DNA from: Korobacter sp963758505
Lineage (GTDB): Bacteria; Acidobacteriota; Terriglobia; Terriglobales; Acidobacteriaceae
Length of the DNA stretch: 64,000 bases
Direction: 5' to 3'
Assembly: GCA_963758505.1 (NCBI GenBank)
Contig: CAVWVJ010000003.1
Coordinates: forward strand, 2,139,954 to 2,203,953
The number at the start of each line of letters is the position of its first letter. Within the stretch, counting starts at the first letter, position 1. Of this stretch, positions 55,758 through 64,000 are shown piece after piece. The notes under the pieces are model-generated. The model ran no database searches. It was not told the origin of the DNA and saw only the letters and a program-made list of their open reading frames with translations. Position numbers and translations under genes: made by a program.

Positions 55758-56543
55758 TTACCCCAGGTTATGGAAGTGGCCGCTGGTGATCCAGGCGGCG
55801 ACGACGAGGGTGGCGTTGTAGGTGACGTGCATGGTCCATGACGCGGCGACAGATTTCAGTTGGGCTCGCATCCAGGTCAGCAGCAATCCTACGACAAACA
55901 TGGGAAGCAAGGCGGCCCACGCGTAGCCCAGCTGCGAGGCGTGGACGAAGGTGAAAGCGGCAGCCGTGATGACGATCGCGGTCCACTCATTCAGGACTTC
56001 GCGGAGGGAAGGGAACATCAGGCCGCGGAAATAGATCTCTTCCAGCAGCGGTGCAACCAGCACGCTGAAGATGGAAATCACGTAGGCGACCAACGGCGTC
56101 TTGAAAAGCGTGTCGATGGGCAAGCTCTTCGGAACCGGAAGGAAGAGCTGGGTGAGCTGGATGAGAGTGGCGAGAACCAGGCCACCAACCAAGCCCATTA
56201 TTACGGTTCCGAGGCGCGAGTTCCACTGGATGGCAACGAAGGCAGCTTCTCCCGAACGCTGCCGCAGAACCCTGACGATATACAAGAAAACCACGAGGTA
56301 GGCGGCGGTCTGGGCGCCGATGCCGACCAACGGCATCTTGGCGATCTCGCGCCCGGGGATGTGTTGAAAGCCGGGCAACATGCTGGTAAGCACGGTGGCC
56401 ACGCCCCAGCAAACAATCATGGCGATGAGAAAAATGACGGCGATGCCGATGACGTCGAAGCCCGTCCAGGCAGGAAAGGGCGGGAAGAAGCGAATGGCAT
56501 CAGCGGGCGCAGCCGGGCTGCTCCCGGGTGGATCGTGCGGCAT
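55758..56543 (-). CDS. CPBP-family intramembrane protease
   Basis: 261 residues, with eight or so predicted membrane helices. The CPBP (Abi) motifs are complete: 'EEIYFRG' (motif 1 glutamates), 'FTFVHASQLG' (motif 2 His) and 'TMHVTYNATL' (motif 3 His/Asn), which form a Rce1-type metal-dependent active site in the membrane. Substrates in bacteria are mostly unknown. The ATG at 56543 starts 31 nt after the uvrA stop; an earlier start would overlap uvrA. No clear ribosome binding site. Probably co-transcribed with uvrA. Confidence 0.88.
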   Translation of the reverse strand: MPHDPPGSSPAAPADAIRFFPPFPAWTGFDVIGIAVIFLIAMIVCWGVATVLTSMLPGFQHIPGREIAKMPLVGIGAQTAAYLVVFLYIVRVLRQRSGEAAFVAIQWNSRLGTVIMGLVGGLVLATLIQLTQLFLPVPKSLPIDTLFKTPLVAYVISIFSVLVAPLLEEIYFRGLMFPSLREVLNEWTAIVITAAAFTFVHASQLGYAWAALLPMFVVGLLLTWMRAQLKSVAASWTMHVTYNATLVVAAWITSGHFHNLG

Positions 56544-56574
56544 TGGAGGATCGGCGGAGGACACGTTCGAATGG

Positions 56575-59421
56575 TTACCCGTTGCTTGCGGTGCGCGGCT
56601 GACCCTGGGCTGTCTCCGCCGAGGGGAGGGCCCGGACGACACTGTGCTTCAACGACTGCGCCAGTGCCTGGCCGGTGTAGCTCTTCTTTATCTTAGACAC
56701 CTGTTCCGGTGTCCCGTGTGCCACGATTTTTCCGCCATCTTCGCCGCCCTCCGGGCCAAGGTCGATGATCCAGTCGGCGTTGCGGATGACGTCCATGTTG
56801 TGTTCGATGATGATGATTGTGTTCCCGAGGTCGGTAAGCCGGTGGAGCACGTCGAGCAGCTTGTTCACGTCCTCGAAGTGCAGGCCCGTGGTGGGCTCAT
56901 CGAGCAGGTACAGAGTTTTTCCGGTCTGGCGCTTGCTCAATTCCCTGGCGAGTTTGATGCGCTGCGCTTCGCCGCCGGAGAGCGTCACCGCCGATTGTCC
57001 GAGATGGATATAGCCGAGGCCGACATCAACCAGGGTCTGCAGACGCTGTTTTACCTGCGGGATAGCTTCGAGAACGTTGAGTGCATCGGCAACCGGAAGC
57101 TCCAGGAGGTCGGCGATGCTGTAGCCCTTGTACTTCACCGCCAGCGTCTCGTGGTTATAGCGGCGTCCGCCGCAGACCTCGCAGAGCACGTAAACATCGG
57201 GCAGGAAGTTCATTTCGATGCGCCGCTGGCCTTCACCCTGGCACGCTTCACAGCGGCCGCCGGTCACGTTGAAGGAGAAGCGTCCGGCCTTGTAGCCGCG
57301 CTCGCGCGACTCCGGCAGCATGGCGTAGAGCTCTCGAATGTTCGAGAAGACCCCGGTGTACGTGGCCGGGTTGGAGCGAGGAGTACGCCCGATCGGGGAC
57401 TGGTCGATGCGGATGACCTTATCGATGTGCTCTGCGCCGCTGATGGATTTGTGCGCGCCGGCCTCCTCGCGCGAGCGATAGAGCTTCTGGGCGAGCGCGC
57501 GGTAAAGGATGTCGTTCACCAGCGTCGACTTGCCGGACCCGGAGACGCCGGTGACCACCGTCATGATGCCGAGCGGGAAGCTGACATCGAGATTCTTGAG
57601 GTTATTCTCTCGGGCGCCGAGGATGGTGACCGCTTTGTCGTTCGGCACGCGACGCTGATGGCGGATGCCGATACTCTTGCGACCGGAGATGTACTGGCCG
57701 GTGAGCGATTCGGGAGCGGCTTCGATCTCGATCGGGGTGCCGCTGGCGACGAGGCCGCCGCCGTGACGTCCGGCCCCGGGGCCGAGATCGATCACGTAGT
57801 CTGCCCGGCGGATCGTTTCCTCGTCGTGTTCCACCACGAGCACCGTGTTGCCGAGATCGCGAAGCTCCTCTAGGGCGGTGATCAGCCGCTCGTTATCGCG
57901 GTGGTGGAGACCGATCGAGGGCTCATCCAAAACATAAAGTACTCCTCGAAGTTTTGACCCGATCTGCGTAGCGAGGCGGATGCGCTGGCCCTCGCCGCCG
58001 GAGAGGGTCGCAGCCGAACGGTTCAATGAAATGTAGCCCAGCCCGACGTGATTCAGAAAACCGAGGCGCTCGCCGATCTCGCGTAGGACGCGCCCAGCAA
58101 TCTTGTCCTCGCGCTCGTTGAGCTTGATCTGCCTCGCAGCCTCGACCGAGCGGGCGACAGGCAGCGCGGTGAAGTCGGCGATCGACATACCATTGACCTT
58201 CACGGCCAGCGACTCCGGCCGCAGACGTTTGCCGTGGCAAGCAGGGCACTCGGTGGGCGACATGTAATTCAGCAACCAATCGCGGTAGCCCTCCGAACTG
58301 CTTTCTTCAAGGTTTTGTTTAAGGTATGCCAGGACCCCTTTAAAGCCGTTTCGCTTGCCATCGCCATTGCCTGGGCCGTGGAGAATCAGGTTCTGGGTCT
58401 TGGCAGGAAGCTGTTCGAAGGGAACCCCAAGATCGAAGCCGTAAGCGCTGGCCGTGAGCTCAAGCATCCGCAGCAGATTGCCCGACGCCGAGCCCGGTCC
58501 GAGGCCGCCATCGAGCAGGGGCTTCGACCAATCGACGATAACCTTCGCGGGATCGAAATCGTACTTGCTGCCGAGGCCATGGCATTCGGGGCAAGCGCCA
58601 TAGACACTGTTGAACGAAAACGAGCGCGGCTCGAGTTGCGGCACATTGATCCCGCACTCGGGGCAGGCAAGTCGCGCGGAGAAGAGATACTCCTCGCCGC
58701 CGACGACCGCCACCTGTACCAATCCGCTGCCGAGTTTCATGGCGAGATCGACGGAAGCCGCCAGGCGTTTCTCGATACCCGGTTTTATCAGCAGACGGTC
58801 GATGACGACTTCGATGGTGTGGTTCTTACGCTTGTCGAGCTTGATCTCCTCGTCGGCGATATTGCGCAATTCGCCGTCGATGCGCGCGCGGGTGAAGCCA
58901 TGCTGCGCCAGTTTCTCGAGCTCTTTTTTGAACTCGCCCTTGCGCCCCCGGACGATGGGCGCCATGAGCATGACGCGGTCCTCAGGTTTCAGCTCTAACA
59001 CCCGGGCGACGATTTGTTCCACCGACTGGCGGGAAATGGCGCGGCCACACTGCGGGCAATGCGGGATCCCGATGGAGGAATAAAGCAGGCGCAAATAGTC
59101 ATAGATCTCAGTGATTGTGCCGACTGTGGAACGGGGACTCCGGCTGGTAGTCTTCTGTTCGATGGAGATCGCAGGGCTGAGGCCGTCGATCGAATCCACG
59201 TCGGGGCGCTCCATCTGGTCGAGGAACTGGCGCGCATACGCCGAAAGGGTTTCGACGTAGCGCCGTTGTCCTTCGGCATAGATGGTGTCGAACGCCAACG
59301 ACGATTTGCCCGAGCCGCTCAGACCGGTGATCACGGTAAGCGTGTTCCGTGGGATCTCGACGTTGATGTTCTTGAGATTGTGCTGGCGCGCGCCGCGCAC
59401 CGTGATTTTGGAGATGGCCAT
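56575..59421 (-). CDS. uvrA: Excinuclease ABC subunit A
   Basis: 948 residues, the damage-recognition ATPase of nucleotide excision repair. Two ABC ATPase modules: Walker A 'GLSGSGKSSLAFDT' near the N-terminus and 'GVSGSGKSTLVNDI' in the second half, signature motifs 'LSGGEGQRIRLATQ' and 'LSGGEAQRIKLARE', and zinc-binding cysteine pairs ('CPQCGRAIS', 'CEACQGEGQ', 'CEVCGGRRY'). Length is typical. It forms a UvrA2-UvrB2 complex that scans DNA; UvrB and UvrC are not in the window. The ribosome binding site is weak. Confidence 0.98.
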   Translation of the reverse strand: MAISKITVRGARQHNLKNINVEIPRNTLTVITGLSGSGKSSLAFDTIYAEGQRRYVETLSAYARQFLDQMERPDVDSIDGLSPAISIEQKTTSRSPRSTVGTITEIYDYLRLLYSSIGIPHCPQCGRAISRQSVEQIVARVLELKPEDRVMLMAPIVRGRKGEFKKELEKLAQHGFTRARIDGELRNIADEEIKLDKRKNHTIEVVIDRLLIKPGIEKRLAASVDLAMKLGSGLVQVAVVGGEEYLFSARLACPECGINVPQLEPRSFSFNSVYGACPECHGLGSKYDFDPAKVIVDWSKPLLDGGLGPGSASGNLLRMLELTASAYGFDLGVPFEQLPAKTQNLILHGPGNGDGKRNGFKGVLAYLKQNLEESSSEGYRDWLLNYMSPTECPACHGKRLRPESLAVKVNGMSIADFTALPVARSVEAARQIKLNEREDKIAGRVLREIGERLGFLNHVGLGYISLNRSAATLSGGEGQRIRLATQIGSKLRGVLYVLDEPSIGLHHRDNERLITALEELRDLGNTVLVVEHDEETIRRADYVIDLGPGAGRHGGGLVASGTPIEIEAAPESLTGQYISGRKSIGIRHQRRVPNDKAVTILGARENNLKNLDVSFPLGIMTVVTGVSGSGKSTLVNDILYRALAQKLYRSREEAGAHKSISGAEHIDKVIRIDQSPIGRTPRSNPATYTGVFSNIRELYAMLPESRERGYKAGRFSFNVTGGRCEACQGEGQRRIEMNFLPDVYVLCEVCGGRRYNHETLAVKYKGYSIADLLELPVADALNVLEAIPQVKQRLQTLVDVGLGYIHLGQSAVTLSGGEAQRIKLARELSKRQTGKTLYLLDEPTTGLHFEDVNKLLDVLHRLTDLGNTIIIIEHNMDVIRNADWIIDLGPEGGEDGGKIVAHGTPEQVSKIKKSYTGQALAQSLKHSVVRALPSAETAQGQPRTASNG

Positions 59422-59684
59422 CGTGTAAAGCTTGCAACCTTGCCCGCCGATTTAGACCTCAGCAGGGCAATGAGCGGCCGGAAAACTCCAAGGGTCTCGG
59501 CCTGACGTAATGATTGAATCCGGACTGGTTCGTCCTAGAATGAGCAGGCAAAAGGGTGCTCAAGTATCTTATTCGGCAACATCGGCCAGCGTCAACGCAG
59601 AGTAAATTGGGTTTACTGCTTGCGTCTGGCTGCAACAGCCGCATACAGGCGGGCATCTCTTAAGGGCAGCTTTTTCTTATCATT

Positions 59685-59858
59685 ATGAAAGCACTACTTA
59701 CACTTTTCACTTTAATGCTTACCATCGGCCTCGCGTTTTGCATCGGGATCGGGGCGGGCTATGCTGCAATCTGTGGAATCCTGAACGCCTTTCATGGGCG
59801 ACGTGAAGCTGCCGTCGCGGTGGCGCAGGCCACTGCCGTCCACACCGTCGGCGACTAA
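59685..59858 (+). CDS. 57-residue single-helix membrane protein
   Basis: Reads MKALLTLFTLMLTIGLAFCI, then a Gly-rich continuation with small residues ('GIGAGYAAICGIL'), a short basic turn ('NAFHGRRE') and a polar Ala/Val tail. One membrane helix of about 30 residues with small-xxx-small patterns suggests packing against another helix. Two cysteines (19 and 30). The Shine-Dalgarno sequence is weak (AAGGG is too far away), so the call rests on composition, a clean frame and a fit between uvrA and the next gene. Function unknown. Confidence 0.5.
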   Translation: MKALLTLFTLMLTIGLAFCIGIGAGYAAICGILNAFHGRREAAVAVAQATAVHTVGD

Positions 59859-59876
59859 CCTTCTGCTGTCGCCTGG

Positions 59877-60743
59877 CTAATCCGGAGTTTCATTGGGTGG
59901 TTGCTGCTGCTGCTGTTGTTGCTGTTGCTGCTGCATGCGCTGCAATTCCTGCAACAACTGTTCCGGCGATTTGGGCTGGTTGGGATTCCCCTGCTCGCCT
60001 TCGCCCGGTGCGTTGGGTTGTGAGCTGCCCGGAGCGGGCGGTTGCAGGTTCAACTGTTCGTTCTGCTCGCCCTCACCGGCTGGCGGAGGCTGTTCGGGCT
60101 GGTTCGCATCGTCGGGGGTCTCGGAATCCGGAAGCTCCTGATCGGGGTCGGCAGGGGTTTGACCTTGGGTCTGGAACTTGGCGGCCGGCTGCGCGGCTGC
60201 CGCGGAAGTCGGAGGAGTGCCACTGGCACGGGCGGTCAGGATGATCTTCTGCACGGCGGTCGGGTTTCCGGGCGCGCCCAGCAGGATGAAGTCGTACTTG
60301 CTGTTATTGAGCAGCGTACTCAGCACATCGCGTGGGTCGCCGGGGCCGATCTGGGTCGCGATGCGGTCGGAGGCAGTGCTGCCCGGCGCATCCACGGTGG
60401 CCCCCGTGCTGCTTTGCACCGCGTTGAGGATGGAACTCAGGGTGGAATTATCGGAGCGAATGGTGAGCTGCCCTTGCTGATAGCTCACAACCGGCGCAGC
60501 CGCCGGGGATTGTTCCGGTGTGGGGGGCGGTGGCGGAGGGGGCGGCGGTACCTCGGCAGCCTGCTTTTTCGTGCGTTTTGCGTGGTGCGTGGACTTGGCC
60601 ACCGGTTTGGTCGTGGCCGCGCTGCCGCTTCCAGCGGCGGGAGTCGCGCTGTTTTGCGCAGGCGCCTCCTGAGCGCCGCCGAACTGTGCGGAGGCACCGA
60701 GTGCCAAGATCAGTATTCCCGGGCAAATCCAGCGCGTTACCAT
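59877..60743 (-). CDS. Secreted protein with STN (secretin N-like) domain and poly-Pro/poly-Gln
   Basis: 288 residues. Signal peptide (about 1-24), Lys/Ala linker, a run of nine prolines (about 67-75), then an STN-like domain (about 90-175; 'LTIRSDNSTLSSILNAVQSS' and 'VLSTLLNNSKYDFILLG'), followed by a disordered Pro/Glu/Gln tail with a run of about 11 glutamines. STN domains occur at the N-terminus of secretins and TonB receptors; here no pore domain follows. It may be an accessory factor of an outer-membrane secretin such as that of type IV pili. Partner unknown. Confidence 0.75.
   Translation of the reverse strand: MVTRWICPGILILALGASAQFGGAQEAPAQNSATPAAGSGSAATTKPVAKSTHHAKRTKKQAAEVPPPPPPPPPTPEQSPAAAPVVSYQQGQLTIRSDNSTLSSILNAVQSSTGATVDAPGSTASDRIATQIGPGDPRDVLSTLLNNSKYDFILLGAPGNPTAVQKIILTARASGTPPTSAAAAQPAAKFQTQGQTPADPDQELPDSETPDDANQPEQPPPAGEGEQNEQLNLQPPAPGSSQPNAPGEGEQGNPNQPKSPEQLLQELQRMQQQQQQQQQQQPPNETPD
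59901..59934. repeat. Trinucleotide microsatellite encoding poly-Gln
   Basis: Tandem CAG/CAA codons (read on the minus strand) in the 3' end of the STN-domain gene. Mixed codons reduce but do not abolish slippage, so length variation between strains is possible. Confidence 0.7.
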
Positions 60744-60900
60744 ATCAAAGAGTTAGACGCCTCCGGGGCTGCTCTGGAAGCATCTGCGTCATTCTAACCC
60801 GCTTTCGTGCAATCGACGGCCCGGAGTACAAACATCGGAAACTGCTGGGATTGCATCTATCCAGAATAGCCGCTTGCAGCGAGAATTGCAGTAGAGCACA

Positions 60901-61914
60901 ATGACAATCAAAGTTATGCCATCTTTTCTGACCGTCCGCAATTTTCTGACGCTTTCGTTTGCCGCGTTCCTGCTTGCCGTACCCGCCCTGGCGGATGAAA
61001 CTTGCTCGCTGGGCTCCGAACTGGACCCCCAATCGCGTGCCTCGCTGGAGACCACGGCAAAGAGCGTGTTCGACATGACCGCCAAGGGCAACGTCTATGG
61101 CCTGAAGGCCAATGCGGTGCCATCGCTCGCGAATTCTTTTGGCGGAGTCGAACAGGTGGTGACGGACAACAAAGCGAATCTTGTGGATAGCCAGCCTACA
61201 CTGCGCGGCACGTATCTGCTCGACGCTTCCACCGACACGGGCACGATCGCACGGGCGGAGTTTCTTTGCGGCATCTTCAATTCTTCGGACCGCACCGGCT
61301 TCATCCTGAATAATCTTCCTGCGGGGAAGTACGCGATAGTAATCGAAGAGGCGCATGGCAAGAATCCCACAACGCTCTCGGTAGTGCTGCAGGACTTGAA
61401 CAGCGCATGGAAGATTGCCGGTTTTTACGTGAAGCAGACGACCGCCAACGGGCACGATGGAAACTGGTACTGGGAGCAGGCCAAGCAGTTTGCCGCCAAG
61501 GGACAGAAGCACAATGCGTTCTTCTATTACGTGGAGGCGCGCGAGCTGCTCGCCCCGGTGAACTTCATGACCACGCCGACCCTCGATAAGTTGTACGACG
61601 AGACGCAGGCAAACACGCCCTCCGACATCCCCGTGTCGGACCCGGTGACGTTGACGGGGGCGGATGGAAAAAGCTATAAGCTGACTTCAGCCCTGCCGCT
61701 GCCAGTGCAGGACGGCCTCTCCCTGGTGCTCAAACAGCAAGTAGCAGACGCCTCCGACTCGACGGCTGCTTTCGCCGCGAATATGGGATTGATGAAAGCC
61801 GCCGTGGCGCGGTGGCCGGAGGTTCGCGACATCTTCGTCTCCGTCGTTGCCCGCGCCCAGGATGCGCAAGGCCATGACTACGGTTCGCTGCTGAATATGA
61901 AGGATATTAAGTAG
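60901..61914 (+). CDS. Secreted protein of unknown function
   Basis: 337 residues with a signal peptide (hydrophobic 14-29, cleavage near ALA-DE, residue 31). The mature part has two regions: about 32-185 containing 'YLLDASTDTGTIARAEFLCG', 'NLPAGKYAIVIEEAHGKNP' and 'SAWKIAGFYVKQTT', and a C-terminal half with 'WYWEQAKQFAAKGQKHNAFF' that resembles a single helical repeat. The two cysteines (35 and about 122) could form a disulfide. I do not recognise the family. A second in-frame ATG five codons in is possible. Monocistronic by spacing. Confidence 0.68.
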   Translation: MTIKVMPSFLTVRNFLTLSFAAFLLAVPALADETCSLGSELDPQSRASLETTAKSVFDMTAKGNVYGLKANAVPSLANSFGGVEQVVTDNKANLVDSQPTLRGTYLLDASTDTGTIARAEFLCGIFNSSDRTGFILNNLPAGKYAIVIEEAHGKNPTTLSVVLQDLNSAWKIAGFYVKQTTANGHDGNWYWEQAKQFAAKGQKHNAFFYYVEARELLAPVNFMTTPTLDKLYDETQANTPSDIPVSDPVTLTGADGKSYKLTSALPLPVQDGLSLVLKQQVADASDSTAAFAANMGLMKAAVARWPEVRDIFVSVVARAQDAQGHDYGSLLNMKDIK

Positions 61915-62027
61915 CGATCGGCTTTCTTCCATTCGCTGCCAGGGAATGCAGAAGCGCGTAACATCTCCGCGCTTTGTCGTGTCCGCATAGATCTCGCGGT
62001 TACCGGGCGGCGGATAGCGGACAGCGA

Positions 62028-63869
62028 TTACGCGGCTTCTCCGCCCTCGGCTTTTTTTACTTCCGTCTTTGTGGACTTGGCGAAGTCGAAGACGCATTCG
62101 CGGGGAGACTTGTCGTTACGAAGTCCCTGGAAGACGGGGGCGCGCATCTTGACCTGTCCGCTCTCGCCCTCGTGCGTCCACTCGGTGAACTTAATTTCCG
62201 CAACGAGTTCGGGCTTCACGAAGTGCACGCGACGGGTGCTCTCGGGCTTGCCATGAAAGGGGGAAGTTTTGCTTGCGAGTTTCTCCAGCTTCTTCCACAT
62301 CGCGGCGTGAGTCTGCGCGGTGAAGCCGCTGCCCGCTTGTCCGACGGGGATCAGGCGGCCCTTGTCGTCGTAAAGGCCAAGCACGAGCGATCCGAAGTTC
62401 TCGCGGCTGCCCTTGGGATCGGTGTAGCCGCCGACGACGCATTCCTGCCGTTGCGTGATCTTGATCTTCAGCCATTCGCGTGTGCGCTTGGTGAGATAGC
62501 AACTGCCACGCCGCTTGGCGATGATGCCTTCGAGTCCGCGCTCGCGCGCCACCTCATAAAGCGGCAGCCCGTCGTCAAAATGTTCCGAGAGGCGCAGGTC
62601 GTCGCTGGGCACCACGATCTGGCTCAAGAGCCGTTTCCGCTCTTCGAGAGAAACGCGCATCAGGTCGTAGCCGTTGAGGTAGAGCAGATCGAAGACGTAA
62701 TACTGCACCGGGATTGAGGTGTTTCCTTTGCCGGTGCGGCGGCCGCCTTCGCCGATGCCGGTGCGCTGCTGCATCAGGCTGAACGAAGAGCGGCCCTCGG
62801 GGTCGAGCGCCACAATTTCGCCGTCGAGAATCGCATTCTCCGCCTGGATATTTGCGGCGATGGCGTGCAGCTCCGGATACGCGCTGGTGAGGTCGTTGCC
62901 GTTGCGCGAGACAAAACGTAATTTGCCGCCACCGAGAAACGTAAGCGCGCGATAGCCATCCCACTTGATCTCGTAGATCCACTGGCTATCTTCAAACGGC
63001 TCGTCCACCAGCGTCGCCAGCATCGGCCGAATGTTGGTTGGCATGGCCGCCAGGCGCGCGCCCTTAATCGCCGAGAGGTCGGCAGGGTGGGCGTCCTTCG
63101 CGGGCTTCCTGGATTTTTTCGCGGCAGACTTTGCCGCTTTTTTGGCCGGCGCGGATTTCGCTGCTGTCTTCGCGGGCTTTTTCGCCGGAGCTTTTTTCGC
63201 CGCCTGGGCTGCCTTGAGATCGGCCTTCTTGATCGACTCAGCGAGCCATGCATTTTTCTTTGGAACGGCTGCGGAGGCTGCCCGGCTGCTTTTCCATTCC
63301 GCGGATTTCTGGTCGCCCGCAATCTCATCCAGCGAGCGCTTGGTCAGCACCGAGTAATCGTAGTCATCGATGTTATAGCCGGGCTCCACCTGGTCGTCAC
63401 GATGCTTGATGAGCAGCCATTCCGTGCCTTTCGTTCCGGGGCGCCGCGACTTCATGTGCGCCAGCACGAATTCGCCGTGCAGCTTTTCGCCCTTTAATCG
63501 GAATTTTAAGTCGCCCTTGGCGAGCATTGCGTTGGCGTCACCTATCGGTTCCCAGGTGCCGATGTCCCAAACCATCACCGTGCCCGCTCCGTAATTTCCT
63601 TCCGGAATGATCCCTTCGAATTGCAGGTAGGAAACAGGGTGGTCTTCCACTGCCATCGCGAGGCGCTTATCGGCGGGATCGAGCGAGGGGCCTTTGGGCA
63701 CAGCCCACGATTTCAGTACACCATCCATCTCGAGGCGGAAGTCATAATGCAAACGAGTGGCGCGGTGCTTCTGTACCACGAAGCGATGTCCTTCGCTCAA
63801 CTCGACTTTCGGTGGAGGCTCGGGCGTGTCGGTAAAACGGCGTTTGCGCTGATATTCCTCGAGGGCCAT
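62028..63869 (-). CDS. ligD: LigD-type ATP-dependent DNA ligase with phosphoesterase domain
   Basis: 613 residues. N-terminal 3'-phosphoesterase domain (about 28-155; 'HYDFRLEMDG', 'EDHPVSY'), an Ala/Lys-rich linker (about 205-258) resembling histone H1-like tails, then an ATP-dependent ligase domain with adenylated K302 in 'EIKWDGYRA', followed by the OB-fold region ('WLKIKITQRQECVVGGYTDP'). The LigD polymerase/primase domain is absent and no Ku gene is beside it, although either may be elsewhere. It joins DNA ends, probably in non-homologous end joining with trimming of 3' ends. Confidence 0.93.
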   Translation of the reverse strand: MALEEYQRKRRFTDTPEPPPKVELSEGHRFVVQKHRATRLHYDFRLEMDGVLKSWAVPKGPSLDPADKRLAMAVEDHPVSYLQFEGIIPEGNYGAGTVMVWDIGTWEPIGDANAMLAKGDLKFRLKGEKLHGEFVLAHMKSRRPGTKGTEWLLIKHRDDQVEPGYNIDDYDYSVLTKRSLDEIAGDQKSAEWKSSRAASAAVPKKNAWLAESIKKADLKAAQAAKKAPAKKPAKTAAKSAPAKKAAKSAAKKSRKPAKDAHPADLSAIKGARLAAMPTNIRPMLATLVDEPFEDSQWIYEIKWDGYRALTFLGGGKLRFVSRNGNDLTSAYPELHAIAANIQAENAILDGEIVALDPEGRSSFSLMQQRTGIGEGGRRTGKGNTSIPVQYYVFDLLYLNGYDLMRVSLEERKRLLSQIVVPSDDLRLSEHFDDGLPLYEVARERGLEGIIAKRRGSCYLTKRTREWLKIKITQRQECVVGGYTDPKGSRENFGSLVLGLYDDKGRLIPVGQAGSGFTAQTHAAMWKKLEKLASKTSPFHGKPESTRRVHFVKPELVAEIKFTEWTHEGESGQVKMRAPVFQGLRNDKSPRECVFDFAKSTKTEVKKAEGGEAA

Positions 63870-63966
63870 GGCGGTATTTTAGATGTTCGTTCGCAGCGAA
63901 GAAGCTGCATCCCTTGGCGAGGCTGGAGGCCGTCTGTTAAATTAGATGAGTTCGATCCTCACTCTT

Positions 63967-64000
63967 GGGCGCTTAACTCAGCGGTAGAGTGCCACCTTCA
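63967..64000 (+). tRNA. tRNA-Val (probably CAC), 5' part
   Basis: The first 34 nt of a tRNA are visible: acceptor strand GGGCGCT, TA, D stem ACTC/GAGT with loop AGCGGTA, then anticodon stem CCACC and loop TTCA. The first two anticodon bases are CA; with these arms the best fit is valine (CAC), but the third base lies beyond the window edge, so the identity is provisional. Confidence 0.8.

Noticed and set aside
56380..57873. A 497-codon plus-strand open frame
   Set aside because: Antisense to uvrA and the CPBP gene; no ribosome binding site or family match.
59893..60141. Plus-strand frame with poly-Cys
   Set aside because: It is the reverse frame of the poly-Gln codons in the STN-domain gene.

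Overview
The window looks like chromosomal DNA of an acidobacterium, probably a Koribacter-like member of the Terriglobia. The evidence is two proteins of the VWFA-related acidobacterial family, the gene order infC-rpmI-rplT-pheS-pheT-zapA, hopanoid-type (HpnI) glycosyltransferases, ResB/CcsA cytochrome c assembly, many secreted hypothetical proteins, and short palindromic repeats of a kind I associate with this phylum. The phylum call is an inference from gene content; no rRNA gene is present. Coding density is high. No transposase, integrase, phage gene or CRISPR array was seen.

Layout. 1-6.8 kb: 5' end of pilT, two divergent VWFA proteins, a stand-alone MglA GTPase, a single-module Clp-like AAA+ ATPase and a LysM-containing glycoside-hydrolase-like protein. 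7-14.4 kb: ilvE, then the translation and cell-division block infC-rpmI-rplT-pheS-(reversed NTF2-like gene)-pheT-coiled-coil gene-zapA, followed by a structured 6S-RNA-like gap. 14.4-24.7 kb: two MacB-like permeases, two convergent HpnI-like glycosyltransferases, a GT39 enzyme, an SDR, a formate/nitrite-type channel and a low-complexity secreted protein. 24.7-31.2 kb: pyruvate:ferredoxin oxidoreductase overlapping a DHOD-like gene, then a lipoprotein phosphoesterase. 31.3-38.3 kb: two paralogous membrane-anchored TPR proteins around a CRP-type palindrome, then a Dlt-like set (carrier protein, acyl-AMP ligase, MBOAT, SGNH protein). 38.8-48 kb: ResB/CcsA, an NtrB/NtrC-like pair, a hemolysin III homologue, a third TPR paralogue and hemA. 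47.9-53 kb: two small cytochromes c followed by a Tat-exported molybdenum hydroxylase (2Fe-2S, molybdopterin and FAD subunits) and a six-cysteine microprotein. 53-64 kb: DUF1326 and other secreted proteins, a membrane-anchored GcvH-like protein behind a good sigma-54 promoter, a CPBP protease, uvrA, a 57-residue membrane protein, an STN-domain protein, a LigD-type DNA ligase and the 5' part of a tRNA-Val.

How the genes may work together. The ligase, carrier protein, MBOAT and SGNH genes can be read as a surface acyl-transfer pathway with the logic of DltABCD, in a bacterium not expected to have teichoic acids. The cytochromes and the molybdenum hydroxylase form a plausible exported oxidation chain, and ResB/CcsA would mature those cytochromes. 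CRP-type palindromes lie in front of the PFOR gene, between the divergent TPR genes and, in a one-mismatch form, in the divergent promoter region of the Dlt-like genes, so these three loci may share a regulator. Start sites were chosen from Shine-Dalgarno sequences, family N-termini and the positions of promoters and terminators.
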